From: Zymoseptoria tritici IPO323
Taxonomy: Eukaryota; Ascomycota; Dothideomycetes; Mycosphaerellales; Mycosphaerellaceae
Direction: 5' to 3'
Length of the DNA stretch: 64,000 nt
NCBI RefSeq assembly: GCF_000219625.1
Contig: NC_018206.1
Span: forward strand, 186,001 to 250,000
Shown here: piece after piece, positions 54,021 to 64,000 of the stretch
Numbering within the stretch: the stretch's first letter is position 1
Layout: each line of letters opens with the position of its first letter
Translations under genes and position numbers: made by a program
Notes under the pieces: model-generated
Database searches by the model: none
What the model was told of the DNA's origin: nothing
Seen by the model: the letters and a program-made list of their open reading frames with translations, nothing else

Positions 54021-54812
54021 GCCAAATCACGTCCAGTTCGCCCAGGCTAACCAGAATAAGAGCGCCTAGATATTTCCCTGCTTACCCGAGGCAGCCGCAA
54101 CCAATAACATTAATAACATCCTCCGACTAGTCCAGATGTCGAGGGCGCTAGACATTCTTTCAAGTTTTGATCTGTTCCGAAGGAAGGTGCGTCAAGGCTA
54201 GACAGTACCTCTTTCCTCGAACTAGTGTTAGACACTCGTAGCTTCCCTCCTTGTTGCGAGCGATGGTGGTCGAGCAAGGTCTACGTCTTCCTTAGCTTCT
54301 TCATCGGCGTGCTTGCGGTTCTCTTGCGTCTTCTGCCTTTACATGCCCGTACTGCTAGTTAGCCTCACATTACAGCAGTCGCGGCTTCCTAACTTTCCAG
54401 CTTGCGACTTCACGACTTGCGATTTCACATGTCGCCACCTCGCATCTCTTCCCGAATCTCTGGAAGTCGCTACCTCACTGCCAGAATCACACTTAATGCG
54501 TCCTTGTCGACCCACTTATCGCCACTCTAATTGCTGTTGCTGTTATAGTACCGTGCATGCAATTCGTTACCGCTCTGCATTCTTCCTCCCGTTACAGAGC
54601 ATGTGCTCCTCGTCATCCCCTCCACGAGTGCGTGGGGAGATATGTACTAGCGTTACCTTTCTAGCATAATGTACTGCATTTTCTGCTTCCCGACCATCTG
54701 GCTTCCGATACTTCGCTCGAGAAGTAGGTATGCCCACCGAGAACGCACTCTGCGCCATTGCGAGGGTCGTGGATGTCTAAGAAACATTCATCTCGGCGAC
54801 CCTCTGACCGCA
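54021..54812. other. Gene-poor stretch
   Basis: The frame 54313-54669 (plus) starts with a signal-peptide-like MRFSCVFCLYMPVLLVSLTL and is cysteine-rich, but its later composition is random-looking. It is not called as a gene. Confidence 0.3.
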
Positions 54813-56260
54813 CTATACCTCAACCTTCTTCCAGCCAGTCCCTTCCTTCACGCCGCCTACCCATTGTCCGTCCTTCTTCTCCCAATCGACCGTGCCGAGC
54901 GTCTTCGTGCGCAAGACGTTGGCTTTAAAGCTCGACAGCTTCTCGCATCTCTTCGATAGAGCGTCCAGATCGGCCGAGGCAGGAAATGTCGTCTCGAGCG
55001 TGGCGTGGCGTGGACTTTGGACCTTCAAATCACAACGTCAGCATCAGAAATGACTACCGTAGCGAGCATCGCACCTCAATGGAGAATTGCAAACTGGGAT
55101 TCGCAACCTGGGAGTCGTCAGCACATCTGCCCCTCGATCGAGGCATCCAACCTCACAATCTCAACCTGTTCCAAGTCCCTGCACTCTTCCATCCCCTTTA
55201 GAAGTGCCTTCTTGCATTCCTCCCCAGGTTCGACTTCTACAGTAGCTTGCAAGACCATGACGTTCTTCTGCACGGCCAGTATGCTGCCTAGCTGCTCTGG
55301 TGTCAGAGTGTACAGCGTGGTGTTTAACGCACGTAGTCCTTTGGGACTTGTCTCCGGATCGGTCAGAGCGGCGATAAGTGGGTCGGCCAGCGATTTGTTG
55401 AAGCTGTCACACGTTCAGCTCGGCCGTCGACAAGATCAGCACTACTCACGCCATAACTCCCTCTTTATCGCCCGCACCAAGCAAGTTTGACGGGTCGTCC
55501 TCATCGTCTTCGGCGTTCTCGGGCTCGGCGAGGTTGAACGAGCAGCTGATCAACCCGGGTCCAACCAGTGATGGAAGCTCGGGTGCCTGAATCTTGCCCA
55601 TGAACTGTATTGTCCAGAGAGTAAGCTTGCATTCAAGACTCCGCTCCTTCCAGGCCTACCTCTTCATCCTCATGCCTGAATGTGTAGTTGACCTCCAAGA
55701 ACATCAGACCCCGCCGAGCTTCTCCAGACACATCTGACGTATTGTACCTCAGCCACTTGCTAGCATCCTCGAAGAAATGGGCCTTGGCGACTACCCAGCA
55801 TTAGCACCGCAATCCTGTAGCTCATTCCTCACCACTCACAGCAGTCCAGCAAGTGCAAAGCTCTGAGACCCGGCAATGCCTTGAAGAAAGCCACAGCATC
55901 CTTTTGAGACTCCTGTGTGATGCCAGCGAACAGTTGCGAGTATATGACCACGCTCTTCAAGTTTGGGAGCCTCTCGGCGAGGGCAGTCAGGAAACCTGCG
56001 GGATATCCCAGGGAGAACAGTTCAAGAGTGAGGGACTCGATAGATGCAGGCAGCGGAGGGATGGAGAAGGGTTTTGAAAGCTCGGCCTGGTACTCATCAA
56101 CCTTGATGTCACTGGTCAATGTCAAGGCACGAAGACCATGGGCTTCGGGAGGGAACGTTGGGATGGTGAAGTTTGTCAGAGGGACTTGGGCGCCTTGAGC
56201 ATCTTGAGGGGATATGTTTTCATCGGCAGAGCGCTCGGAAATGGTTTGCTCGGTGGCCAT
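54813..56260 (-). CDS. Conserved fungal protein with leucine-rich-repeat character
   Basis: Five exons, 56260-55840, 55790-55660, 55604-55450, 55403-55157 and 55022-54813 (1164 nt, 387 aa). The first three introns are 46-55 bp with consensus ends. The last (134 bp, GTGAGG donor) was chosen because it avoids stops and joins QVEI to VQSPRHATLETT, so it is the least sure. The protein alternates Leu-rich segments (PEAHGLRALTLTSD, PASIESLTLELFSLG, LPNLKSVVIYSQLF, LPGLRALHLLDC, PKGLRALNTTLYTL), suggesting irregular LRRs of the kind found in fungal F-box-associated proteins. An acidic patch (ENAEDDEDDPSN) and a Trp-containing C-terminus (TVDWEKKDGQWVGG) follow. No F-box is seen at the N-terminus. 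Function unknown. Confidence 0.7.
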
Positions 56261-56782
56261 GGCTACTGTGGTGTACTGTAACGGCGTGACACGGGAAGAC
56301 AAAGAGAAATGAGGAAAAGAAGGCAAGGAAATGGGAGGCTGAAGGAGTAGATGCATCTGCATGAAGGTACGTAAGCTGAGCGGACCGGGGCTTACTGCAT
56401 CTTCTCCTCTTCTTGTCTACCGAATATACCAGGATGTTGAATGGACATCGTGTGGAGTCTTGGTGGAGAGGAGGAGGAGCTTGGCCCTGGCCGAGAACGA
56501 GAGCTCGAGGAGGAGAAGTCCCCGCAGATGCAAAATGTGGGGTTCGTGTGGACGGAAGCGGGCCAGCGGGATCGGGACACGGCGTCGCGGCTCGGAACGC
56601 CCTGTATGTCATCGAGCAAACGCCTGTTCCTTGCAACTTTGCATATGACGTTTCAATAAAGAATCACACAGCAAGCACGTCGGTCTTCATTTTCTCCCTT
56701 GCACAAACATCGACCTTCTCCAAGGAAACAACAATCCCTCACTTCCCTCTCCTTCCCTCCCCCCGACATCAACCCATCAATC

Positions 56783-57699
56783 ATGTCGTCCTCCAACCGC
56801 AAGAACAATGTGGCCGAGACGGTCAAGAGGACGGCGCGCGAAGAGCTCAACAATGCCACCGAAATTGCGAGATCTGGTGTGATGAGCGGCACCTACCTCT
56901 ACCCGATCAAGGTCAGTATCACGCGACATGCGCACTTCATTTCACTCACTGACACCTCACACAGGGCATCTTCTACCTCCTCTCCAACCGCAGCCTCTGG
57001 AAGCCGCTACTCTCAAAATTGGTTCCTACCGCAGGACTGGGGCTCGGCATCACGACCTTCATGTTCTTCTTCACCTACCTCCCGCAACTTGCCATCCTGT
57101 TCTTCACGTCTGGACCTCTCGCAACGCTCACGACCATCCTCCTGGTCCTCTCCGAGAGCTCCACCCTTACCATGGTCCTCTCCAAGGCTCTTCTCATCGA
57201 AGATTCCCTCATCGACACCTTTGACGGCACTCTGGTCGCTCGCGGTCACACTGGCCTCGTTGAGAAAGAGCGTCAGGTCAAGTCATCCGGATTCGGCGAC
57301 TCCATTCAGCGTCTTGGCAAGCTCGCAAGCAAACCATTCCAGAAATTCACACCATCCGCCATTGTCCGTTACGTCATGTACCTGCCGCTCAACTTCATCC
57401 CTGTCGTCGGTACAGTCATGTTCGTTGGTCTCCAAGGACGTCGGTACGGACCTAGCGCACATGATCGCTACTTCCAGCTCAAGGGAATGAACACCGCTCA
57501 GAAGGAGGAGTTTGTGGAGAAGCGCACTGGCCCGTACACGCTGTTCGGCATTCCCGCCGTGCTGTTGGAGACCATTCCTGTTGCGGGTATCTTCTTTGCC
57601 TTTACGAATGCCTGTGGCGCAGCACTGTGGGCCGCAGATCTTGAGTCCAACGGTGGAACCGCTCCAGGACTCACCCAGCAAGCTAAGAAGGCCAAATGA
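56783..57699 (+). CDS. EI24-domain membrane protein, RRT8/LDS-like
   Basis: 287 aa in two exons (56783-56911 and 56965-57699; 53-bp intron, GTCAGT donor). After a short soluble N-terminus (VAETVKRTAREELNNATEIA), a hydrophobic hairpin is entered at TYLYPIKGIFYLL. Further membrane segments are GLGLGITTFMFFFTYLPQLA, PLATLTTILLVLSESSTLTM, VRYVMYLPLNFIPVVGTVMF and GIPAVLLETIPVAGIFFAFT. The order, with a cytosolic loop containing GRRYGPSAHDRYFQLKGM, matches the fungal EI24/RRT8 family. The yeast members Rrt8 and Lds1/2 sit on lipid droplets and act in spore-wall formation. A role in this fungus is inferred only from the family. Confidence 0.82.
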
Positions 57700-57992
57700 G
57701 GGAGAGTGGACTGGTGAACAGGATTCAGGAGGCGCCCTTGGAGACAGACCAGGGCGCAGTTGATGATACACGGGCGTAGCATCGGGGAGCGCGGCGTTCG
57801 GAGGTTAAGACTCCTAGATCGAGGAGACGTCACAGTCGGGTATGAAGTCAGACAAATGGATCAGACAGCAGCTTAATTGCAGATGATAAGGACATCTTAC
57901 GATTGTCTGATTCGTATCACAGTAGCCATGGATCTGCAACCACGCTTCATGCTTGAAAGCCTTCAACTCATCACATTATCCATCTACCAAAA

Positions 57993-58290
57993 TTACAAAG
58001 TATGCACAAAAGTGACCGCTTTATCACCCTGCCGACTCAGCTCTTCAGGCGTCAAAAGCAGATGCTCACCCGCCGCTCTCCTCGCCGCCCTCTGTTTGTT
58101 GATCCTCGAATATCTCCAAATCCAGAAGCTGCACGCCGCCAATCCGGCAACCACGAAACCAACATTGATGGAATGTCCCAAGACAAAATGAGGCGCATCT
58201 CGCTGTCGGTAGAAATTGCATGCCATGGATGTGCCCATGTTCGACATTGTGAGCACCATGGCGATCCCCACAGCTCGCTTGCATGACTCG
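57993..58290 (-). pseudogene. Truncated C-terminal piece of an MFS permease (allantoate-permease type)
   Basis: The minus-strand frame reads KRAVGIAMVLTMSNMGTSMA, N-F-Y-R-Q-R-D-A-P-H-F, then a helix (GFVVAGLAACSFWIWRYSRI) and a basic tail (NKQRAARRAAGEHLLLTPEE). This is the end of helix 11-12 of Dal5-type permeases, in which NIYR-x-x-D-A-P is conserved. Nothing of the preceding ten helices was found upstream (58290-58620). It is therefore a fragment left by deletion or duplication, not a gene. It is not a recent copy of the 10308-12072 gene, because the tails differ. Confidence 0.7.
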
Positions 58291-58623
58291 GTAAGCTTTT
58301 GAGGTGTGTGGCGGATCTATCTCACCGACTAGAAGGTACGTGAAGTCAACCATTTGGAGATCCTAGATGTACACCGGCAATTCGGGTATGTATTTGCAGT
58401 CTTGTTAGGGGAACCCAACCTGGCTCGTCTCATAGCATTAGCACATGACAGGAATTAAGTGCACCACGCACCGCTCGTTTGCATTTCCCACTGAAGATGG
58501 GAAAGCAGGAGATGAAGCTGAGCTCGGCCAGTGAACCGCAATTTCATCGTGTCCAACAGAGCATGACGCAGAAAAGTCTCCAATCAGCCTTAAGTCTTTC
58601 AACGGAGACTTGCATGCATACCC

Positions 58624-59790
58624 TCACGTTCCAGGCACGTAGCCACTCATGCAACTCCGGAGATCGCCCAGCAAGAATGGGTACTCCATAGTTCCCTGCC
58701 TTCCAATAATCACCACTTCCGGCTCCTTCTCCATCGCGGCAATTCTCTCCCGCCAGCTCCTCACCGTCTCCACCCACTCGTCACGTAGATCCTCCCGCAG
58801 CATGCCCAGACCATCCAGTCCCTGACATACCAGCATGTTCTCCCACATTCTTTGCCGCCAGTTGCGCTTCTCACCACTCTCCTGCTGTTCCTCCTCCGAC
58901 TCTCCGTCAGGCACGTACCACCAGCCATCGTCGAAATTCGCCTGAAAGTCGGATCCAGCGGCGTGTCGCAAAGCTTTCAGCGGCGCATTGAACTTACGAC
59001 TGCGAATGGTCCAGGTCAAAGCGAGGTTGTTCTGCTTGGGATAGTCCGGATGAGACCCCTTGTCACCTTTCGCATAGGGCCCGACGAGCTCGACTCGACG
59101 TCTTGGGTCGATGATTTGATGTAGACCGGGGCTGGTGGTGGATGTGATCATGCCGGTATAAGGCTCCGGGATGCAGTATTTGACAAACTCTAGCCTCGTA
59201 TCGACGGACAATCTGCGCTTCGAAGAGTCACGATTCAACAGCGTCTCGATGTCCGGGCCGAAGAGCTCGCCGTACATGGCGAGGTGGAAGAAGGTGTGTC
59301 CGGGCTCCGAGTCGATGGTGTATGCATCAGAAGCGCCTCCGTCCCAGAAATCGGGAGTGGCATACCATTGATCACCGACGCATTTGTCGATCAAATCGAC
59401 GACGGGGTTGATGACGGAGAAGCGAAGAGCATGGAGTTGGCGAATTCGAGGAAGTGTGAGGCCCACATGTTGGAGAGCCAGATCGAGCAAACCTTCAGCT
59501 CCGTTTCGACAGGCTGTGGCGAGAAGTGCTTCGTTGGCGGGCGACAGGCGGGCCCAGTGTCCGAGCTCGCGAGCGGTAGCCGTAGCCAGAAAGATGGGTG
59601 ATGGCCGGAAGAAAATGCGAGACTGAGCGGCGGCCAGGTGAAGAATAGTGTTCGGGTGCGGATTCGAGAGCACACGGCGAAGGTCACGGCAGGTGGAGGA
59701 GAAGTTGGTGTAGTCTTCGATGTTGTCGAGGTAGTTCGGAAGGAGGACGAGGATATCCTCCGGGAGGTTAAGGATGGGTGAGGCTGTCAT
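58624..59790 (-). CDS. F-box-like protein of fungal type
   Basis: 388 aa, intronless from the ATG at 59790. The N-terminus (ILNLPEDILVLLPNYLDNIE, then D-Y-T-N-F-S-S-T-C-R-D-L-R) is a fungal F-box-like motif, likely docking to Skp1. A helical region with His/Leu-rich segments (NTILHLAAAQSRIFFRPSPI) and an ankyrin-like feel (GLLDLALQHVGLTLPRIRQL) follows. The C-terminal half contains GSHPDYPKQNNLALTWTIRS and WWYVPDGESEEEQQESGEKR. The frame is open for another 98 codons upstream of the chosen start, but that part has a basic random composition. Proteins of this layout are widespread in dothideomycetes; the target is unknown. Confidence 0.75.
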   Translation of the reverse strand: MTASPILNLPEDILVLLPNYLDNIEDYTNFSSTCRDLRRVLSNPHPNTILHLAAAQSRIFFRPSPIFLATATARELGHWARLSPANEALLATACRNGAEGLLDLALQHVGLTLPRIRQLHALRFSVINPVVDLIDKCVGDQWYATPDFWDGGASDAYTIDSEPGHTFFHLAMYGELFGPDIETLLNRDSSKRRLSVDTRLEFVKYCIPEPYTGMITSTTSPGLHQIIDPRRRVELVGPYAKGDKGSHPDYPKQNNLALTWTIRSRKFNAPLKALRHAAGSDFQANFDDGWWYVPDGESEEEQQESGEKRNWRQRMWENMLVCQGLDGLGMLREDLRDEWVETVRSWRERIAAMEKEPEVVIIGRQGTMEYPFLLGDLRSCMSGYVPGT

Positions 59791-60277
59791 GGCGGCGAGG
59801 AAGAGGTAGTGGTGGAAGTGCTCGGTTTCAAGCAAAGAAGTTGACCCTGTTGCAGTGAGGTTTAGCATTGACTGCTTCGGAGGAAGAGATGTGCAACTGC
59901 TGCCTTGGAAATGACGTAGATCACGCAGCTGAATCCTACCACTCGCTTCTCTGTTTGCCTGCATTGAGCGGTATCGAACGACGCGGTGACCGCTTCCAGG
60001 CCTTGCGGTAACGAGCGTAAGTGAATTCAGGCCAAGCTTGGGGGCACTCCGCACAGGACTTTGCCGGCAGACATACAAAGTCAATTACCAGACCGCGGAC
60101 GGCTGCGCTGCTTGGTAGCTGCATGCACAGACTATCCTGCCGTGAGAATACCCATGATTAGCTCGCCCTCACGGCATGCTTGACTGAGAACTGCGTGCGG
60201 CGAGAATCCGGGAGCCTGGCACACACCCGTTGCGAACAGACGGAACTTCACTTGACCTCATTCGGCACAGTGAGCTA
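59791..60277. other. Intergenic
   Basis: 487 bp between two minus-strand genes. Nothing distinct is seen. Confidence 0.4.
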
Positions 60278-61183
60278 TTAGACAGAATCTCGTCCCGGCG
60301 GCGCCGCAGGATCATGAGACTCGGGACCGGGAGACACTGACTCCCTTCTGATCTTCAATGCGCGTATTGAAAGGGCGACAAGGCTTCGTCGCGGAAAATG
60401 AGGTGAAATCTCTCGCATTGACAAGCGATCCACCAAGCGCAAACGAGCCAGCAAAGCATCTTCGTCCGCCGACCAGCGCCGGGACGACGGCAAGTAGACT
60501 CTAAATCTTGATCCCTGGTGATTGCATGCGATAGGAGTTCTCCCCAACTTGCCTGCAATTTCAGTCCACGAGCTACCATCGGCTCGCATGCGAAGCAAGA
60601 GATCGCGCTCATCTGCCGTCCATGCGCGCTTCGACGTGTTAGTTCTCTGTCCAATGGTAATGAGAGAGCCAGGTCGTTGCGCAATGAGACGAGCCCGATT
60701 GGTGACCGCAATACGCGTTCTCCCCAGGTGTTTGGCAATTTGCGCATGTGTGGCGCCCTCCTGCCGCCGATTGATCAAGTGAATGTCCTCGGACTCCGAC
60801 CAACGACGGATACTCGTCTTCCTTCCCTCGTGTCGACGAAGGGTCCTATAACGGTCCCTGATCGCGGACTCACTGCAGAGTCCAAGCTCGGAGGATATTT
60901 GTAGCGCGGTCTTACCCTCTCTCCTTCTAGCGAAAAGTACCTGGTCCATCTCGGTCGTCCATTTCGTTCGTCGCGACTTTCGTCTCCCGGGAGCTTTCCC
61001 GATCGGAGAACTCGGAACGGAGTCTGCCCACGGTGGAGTCCATCTCTTAGTCGCGGTACTGGTGATGAGGACACGCCCGAGGCGGCAGCTGGCGAGCAGA
61101 CGATTCGTCCATGAGGAGTGTGCCGTCGTGACGATGCGAACGGCGTGAGACAGCGGCAGAGGCTGGCGGAGGGCGAACATCAT
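60278..61183 (-). CDS. Protein with four Myb/SANT-like repeats
   Basis: 301 aa from the ATG at 61183; the frame stays open further upstream but without a methionine. Four tandem helical repeats of about 48 residues each start with an aromatic-acidic signature: RTKWTTEMDQVLFARRREGK, RRWSESEDIHLINRRQEGAT, KRAWTADERDLLLRMRADGS and RRWSADEDALLARLRLVDRL. Each then has a second helix of the I-A-x-x-L-G-R-T type (HAQIAKHLGRT, WTEIAGKLGRT). This is the pattern of Myb-like DNA-binding domains, with degenerate tryptophans. A nuclear DNA-binding role is inferred. The N-terminal 70 residues are Arg/Ser/Thr-rich. It is the last intact gene before the AT-rich block, about 160 bp away. Confidence 0.75.
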   Translation of the reverse strand: MMFALRQPLPLSHAVRIVTTAHSSWTNRLLASCRLGRVLITSTATKRWTPPWADSVPSSPIGKAPGRRKSRRTKWTTEMDQVLFARRREGKTALQISSELGLCSESAIRDRYRTLRRHEGRKTSIRRWSESEDIHLINRRQEGATHAQIAKHLGRTRIAVTNRARLIAQRPGSLITIGQRTNTSKRAWTADERDLLLRMRADGSSWTEIAGKLGRTPIACNHQGSRFRVYLPSSRRWSADEDALLARLRLVDRLSMREISPHFPRRSLVALSIRALKIRRESVSPGPESHDPAAPPGRDSV

Positions 61184-61339
61184 GGCTATCTTGCCATTGC
61201 GAGACCGAGCGTGAGTGGGGAGAGATATACCCGTCGGAAAGAGAGTGAAGAGTCTATTGAGTCCTGAGGTGAGACGGGATCGTCTGCGCTTACTAATCCA
61301 GCCTGTCCAGCTCGCCAACCCCGACCAACTTCTGTTGTG

Positions 61340-62739
61340 ATTGGGCTCAAGCTGAGTAGAAGAAGACCTCTAATTAGCAGGTATATATTGTTATGCAGAG
61401 AGAATCTTAAGTGTAAGATTCTTACTTTAGCTATCTGTGTGTGTAAATACCTTAGCACTAGTCACGTGCACTTCACTAATAGTTAGTCTAATAATCCACA
61501 ACACTCCCCTATTAGCAGCTGCATTATTACGAGCTGTCTGTTACCTAAATATAGCAGGTATTTACCTACTACGTAGCTAATGCTCGGCTTTAGCTTGTTA
61601 AAAAGCATCTTCTTCCAGCTTTTTCATTCCTCTACTTTACAATCTATACCTCTTATCTATTTAGCTAATTTATTAGCTAATCTATTATCTATCCCTTACA
61701 GCTATTAATAACACAATCTACATTACTAGCTATAGCTTCTAGAAGAAGAGCAGCTTTCTCTGTCCCTAGGAAAACCTTCTAGCAAGTTATCGATAAAGCA
61801 AGAGCTGTTAGCAGTAGAGATCTCCTATAGATCTATAAAGATAGTTCTGTAGCATATTAGACTATATATTAACTTATTAGAGGAGAGATAAACAGACACT
61901 ATAACAGAGTAAATGTTAGGGCTTAGGGTCCCTTCTCTTTTGTAGCTTGCTTTAATAGGTTTATAGCTAAGCTTAATAAGGATCTCCTTACTACAGACCT
62001 TATTAATATAGTAATAGAGGAGCTGTATAACCTAAGGGAATAGGCCTTCCTAGTAGAAAACTACCCTAGTCTAATAACTCCTAATCCTTAGGGATTTGTG
62101 TTATACTATAACTAGACTCCTCTTAGCCAAATGTTAAGCTCTAATAAGGCAGAGATAAAGCAGTAGTTAGTAGCACAGCATCCTGTGTATGTTCTCCTTA
62201 AAATCCCTTCTTCCCTAATAGAAACTAATATTCTCCTAGGCTTTAAGTTAAGATTCTAGGGGAATTAGCTTAGTCTTTTAGTAGTAGTTCTAGGGGGGTA
62301 GGCTGCAGGTTCTAGGACATGCTCTAATGCTTTTAGGTTTTTATAGAAAAGTTTTCCTTTAGCTAGGTGTTTTTCTTATAGTTTCTTAGATACTTTTGTA
62401 GAGGTATGTAGTTGCCTCCTTTCCTTTGTACAGATAAGAATAAAATAAGTGTTCTAAGTATTGTGCTTCTTAGTTTTGTAACAAATAAAATAGTGTAATT
62501 CTAGGGAGGGAATCCTTCTTAGGTAGGAATGCAGGTACTAAGGCATAAATTTAAGAGCAATTTCCCTCTTCTTATTAAGGGCTAGTTAGTCTAGTAGTAT
62601 AATTTCTAACCACAAATCAGAAGGTCACAGGTTTAATTCCTATATCAGCCTCTTATTTCGTGCGACTATGTTAGGATGTGTTCCTCTTATGCTCGCACGA
62701 GATGCTCTTTTTGGTAGACGCCTACATCAGAGGATGGTA
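61340..62739. other. AT-rich RIP-type block, left part
   Basis: At about 61340 base composition changes abruptly from GC-balanced to AT-rich with many TA dinucleotides (ctag, ttag, taat words). No gene survives; stops are frequent in all frames. It probably consists of transposon DNA mutated beyond recognition, including whatever lies downstream of the copia remnant starting at 62740. Confidence 0.75.
62580..62650 (+). pseudogene. tRNA-like pseudogene with mutation damage
   Basis: A 71-nt cloverleaf can be drawn. Acceptor ggctagt pairs with atcagcc (one A-C mismatch, one G-T pair, as expected after G-to-A change). The D-arm has an A-box-like tagtctagtagta, the anticodon arm is tctaa/tcaga, and the T-arm holds a B-box-like ggtttaattcc. 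The anticodon loop (ccacaaa) lacks the invariant T33, so its identity cannot be assigned. It lies inside the AT-rich block, next to a copia remnant. Confidence 0.5.
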
Positions 62740-64000
62740 TTTGGGGATTTTAGTTTTGTTAGACAGTCTACAAGCTGCATATCTATCCTTACAAACTCCA
62801 CCTTAATACTCCCCTTGTTATGTTGCTCTCTACAGTAATAGTTCCTAAGAGAGACATGTCTTAATCTTTTGGAGTTAGCATAGTTTTCTATAAGGCTAAT
62901 AGCTAATTAATTGTCTACTTTAATAAGGATAGTAGAAATGCTTTTGGCCTAGGTAAAGGGCTAGAGCTTATTAATAAGATTCCTTACCTAATTTACTTCT
63001 CTTGTTGCCTTAGTAAGAGAGAGGTACTCTGCCTTAGTACTAGATAGTACTACTTCTTTCTGCAGTTAAGATCTCTAGACAACTAGGCCTCTTGCAATTT
63101 TAAAGAGCATTCCTAAGGTAGACCTAGATATGCTAGGATTACTAGCAAAGTTAGAGTCTAAGAATGCTTTAATCTAAATTTGCTCCTTAGTTTTCCTATA
63201 CATAAGGCACTTGTTAATTATGCCTGCAACATATCTCTAGATGTGTTTAGCTGCCTAAATATGCAAAGGTCCTAGGTTCTAAAGGAACCTTGCATAGTAG
63301 TTAACAGCAAAACTAATATCTAGTCTAGTATGGTTTAACAGATGTTGCAGTTCCCTAATAATCTTATTAAAGAGATTATAGTCCTCCTTTATTCCCTTAT
63401 CCTAGAGGGGTTTAAGGAGGGTGTTAAGGGGGTACTTGACACTCTTTGCATTGCTAAGACTATGTCCTTAGAGTTTGTCTCTAGAATAGTGTTCCTAAGA
63501 GACAGACATAGAGCTATCTTTCCCTTCCTTTAGGTAAAGTCTAAGAAAGACATTAGTATTAACAACCTTAATTATGTACTTCTGCTCTAATCCCTTAATT
63601 AGCTTGTTAATCTTATAGTCTAACTATCTAAAGATCTGGAAGTTATCTATATAAAGGAGAATAAGGATGCCTTTCCCTTAAAAGAGGCAAGCATCGCTAA
63701 CAGTTCTTATTAGACCAAGCTTTTAGAGAGTATCTATAGCATCGTAGTGCTAAAGAGCAGCTGCCTACTTAAGCCTATACAGTCCTTTCTTAACATGTAT
63801 AATGTACTTGTAGGCATCTTTCTTAAAGAGATAAGCTCCCTCTAGTAGCTTAATAAAGATCTACTTATCTAGGTTTGGATTTAGGAATGCAGTCTTAACA
63901 TTAACTTATCTCCTCTTCTAGCTAAAGTTAACTAAGAGGGACAGAAGTATTCTCCCTATTGCAGCTCTTAGGGTAGGAGCAAAGGTATTAACATAGTTAA
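62740..64000 (-). mobile_element. Heavily mutated copia reverse transcriptase/RNase H, continues past the window
   Basis: Minus-strand frames from 64000 downwards show copia RT and RNase H motifs broken by many TAG/TAA stops: YVNTFAPTLR, VNVKTAFLNPNLDK, LYIDNFQI (the second Asp of the usual YIDD changed to Asn, a G-to-A change), then DSNFASNPSISRSTLGMLF, LSSTKAEYLSLTKA and HVSLRNYYCREQ. The order RT then RNase H and the minus orientation fit the 3' half of a copia element. It is a different lineage from the copy at 14-20 kb. Gag, protease and integrase would lie beyond base 64000. Confidence 0.85.

Noticed and set aside
54313..54669. Possible cysteine-rich small secreted protein
   Set aside because: A signal-like start is present, but the rest has no regular cysteine pattern and lies in decayed repeat DNA.
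62580..62650. Functional tRNA gene
   Set aside because: The acceptor has a mismatch and the anticodon loop lacks T33, so it is recorded only as a tRNA-like pseudogene.

Overview
The window is nuclear DNA of a filamentous ascomycete (Pezizomycotina), most likely a dothideomycete. The signs are short GT..AG introns (43-67 bp in most genes), secreted Pro/Thr-rich wall proteins, allantoate-permease-type and multidrug-type MFS carriers, a WGR-PARP, F-box-like proteins of fungal type, and transposons carrying C-to-T/G-to-A damage like that left by repeat-induced point mutation (RIP). The genus cannot be fixed from sequence alone.

Layout. 0-2 kb: a Tc1/mariner-like transposon with an uninterrupted transposase. 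2.4-9.7 kb: two secreted Pro-rich surface proteins around a 5-kb gene-poor stretch with a decayed glycosidase-like fragment; the second protein carries an almost perfect 264-bp internal duplication. 10.3-13.9 kb: a six-exon MFS permease and a hotdog-thioesterase-like gene broken by one base. 14.0-20.3 kb: a complete copia LTR retrotransposon on the minus strand (121-bp LTRs, 5-bp target duplication, tRNA-iMet-type primer site) whose single gag-pol frame has 15 stop codons and no frameshift. 20.8-25.6 kb: a bZIP factor, the iron-sulfur LYR protein Isd11, and a large acidic protein.

26-34.3 kb is the most unusual part. It has few intact genes, several decayed ones and several tandem repeats. 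It holds one intact gene for a plectasin-like CS-alpha-beta defensin (33894-34257) plus two broken copies of the same gene (near 26983 and 30652), together with a secreted PUD-like protein. This looks like an antimicrobial-peptide family undergoing birth and death.

34.5-50 kb is ordinary gene-dense DNA: a second MFS carrier, the ribosome-biogenesis RRM protein Nop6, a secreted two-domain protein, a KRE9/KNH-like membrane protein, an F-box-like protein, a PARP, a CCCH zinc-finger protein and a zinc-knuckle protein, with one decayed gene at 40.1-41.8 kb. 50.1-54.8 kb is a gene desert of pyrimidine-rich degenerate tandem repeats. 54.8-61.2 kb returns to genes: a conserved unknown, an EI24/RRT8-like membrane protein, an MFS fragment, an F-box-like protein and a four-repeat Myb-like protein. 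From about 61.34 kb to the end, composition drops sharply to AT-rich, TA-heavy DNA containing a tRNA-like pseudogene and a mutated copia reverse transcriptase/RNase H running off the edge: a RIP-type transposon block.

There are no operons; genes are monocistronic. Spliced models were built by hand. For most multi-exon genes the summed exon lengths are divisible by three and the joined frame reads into family-typical motifs, which is the main support for them.
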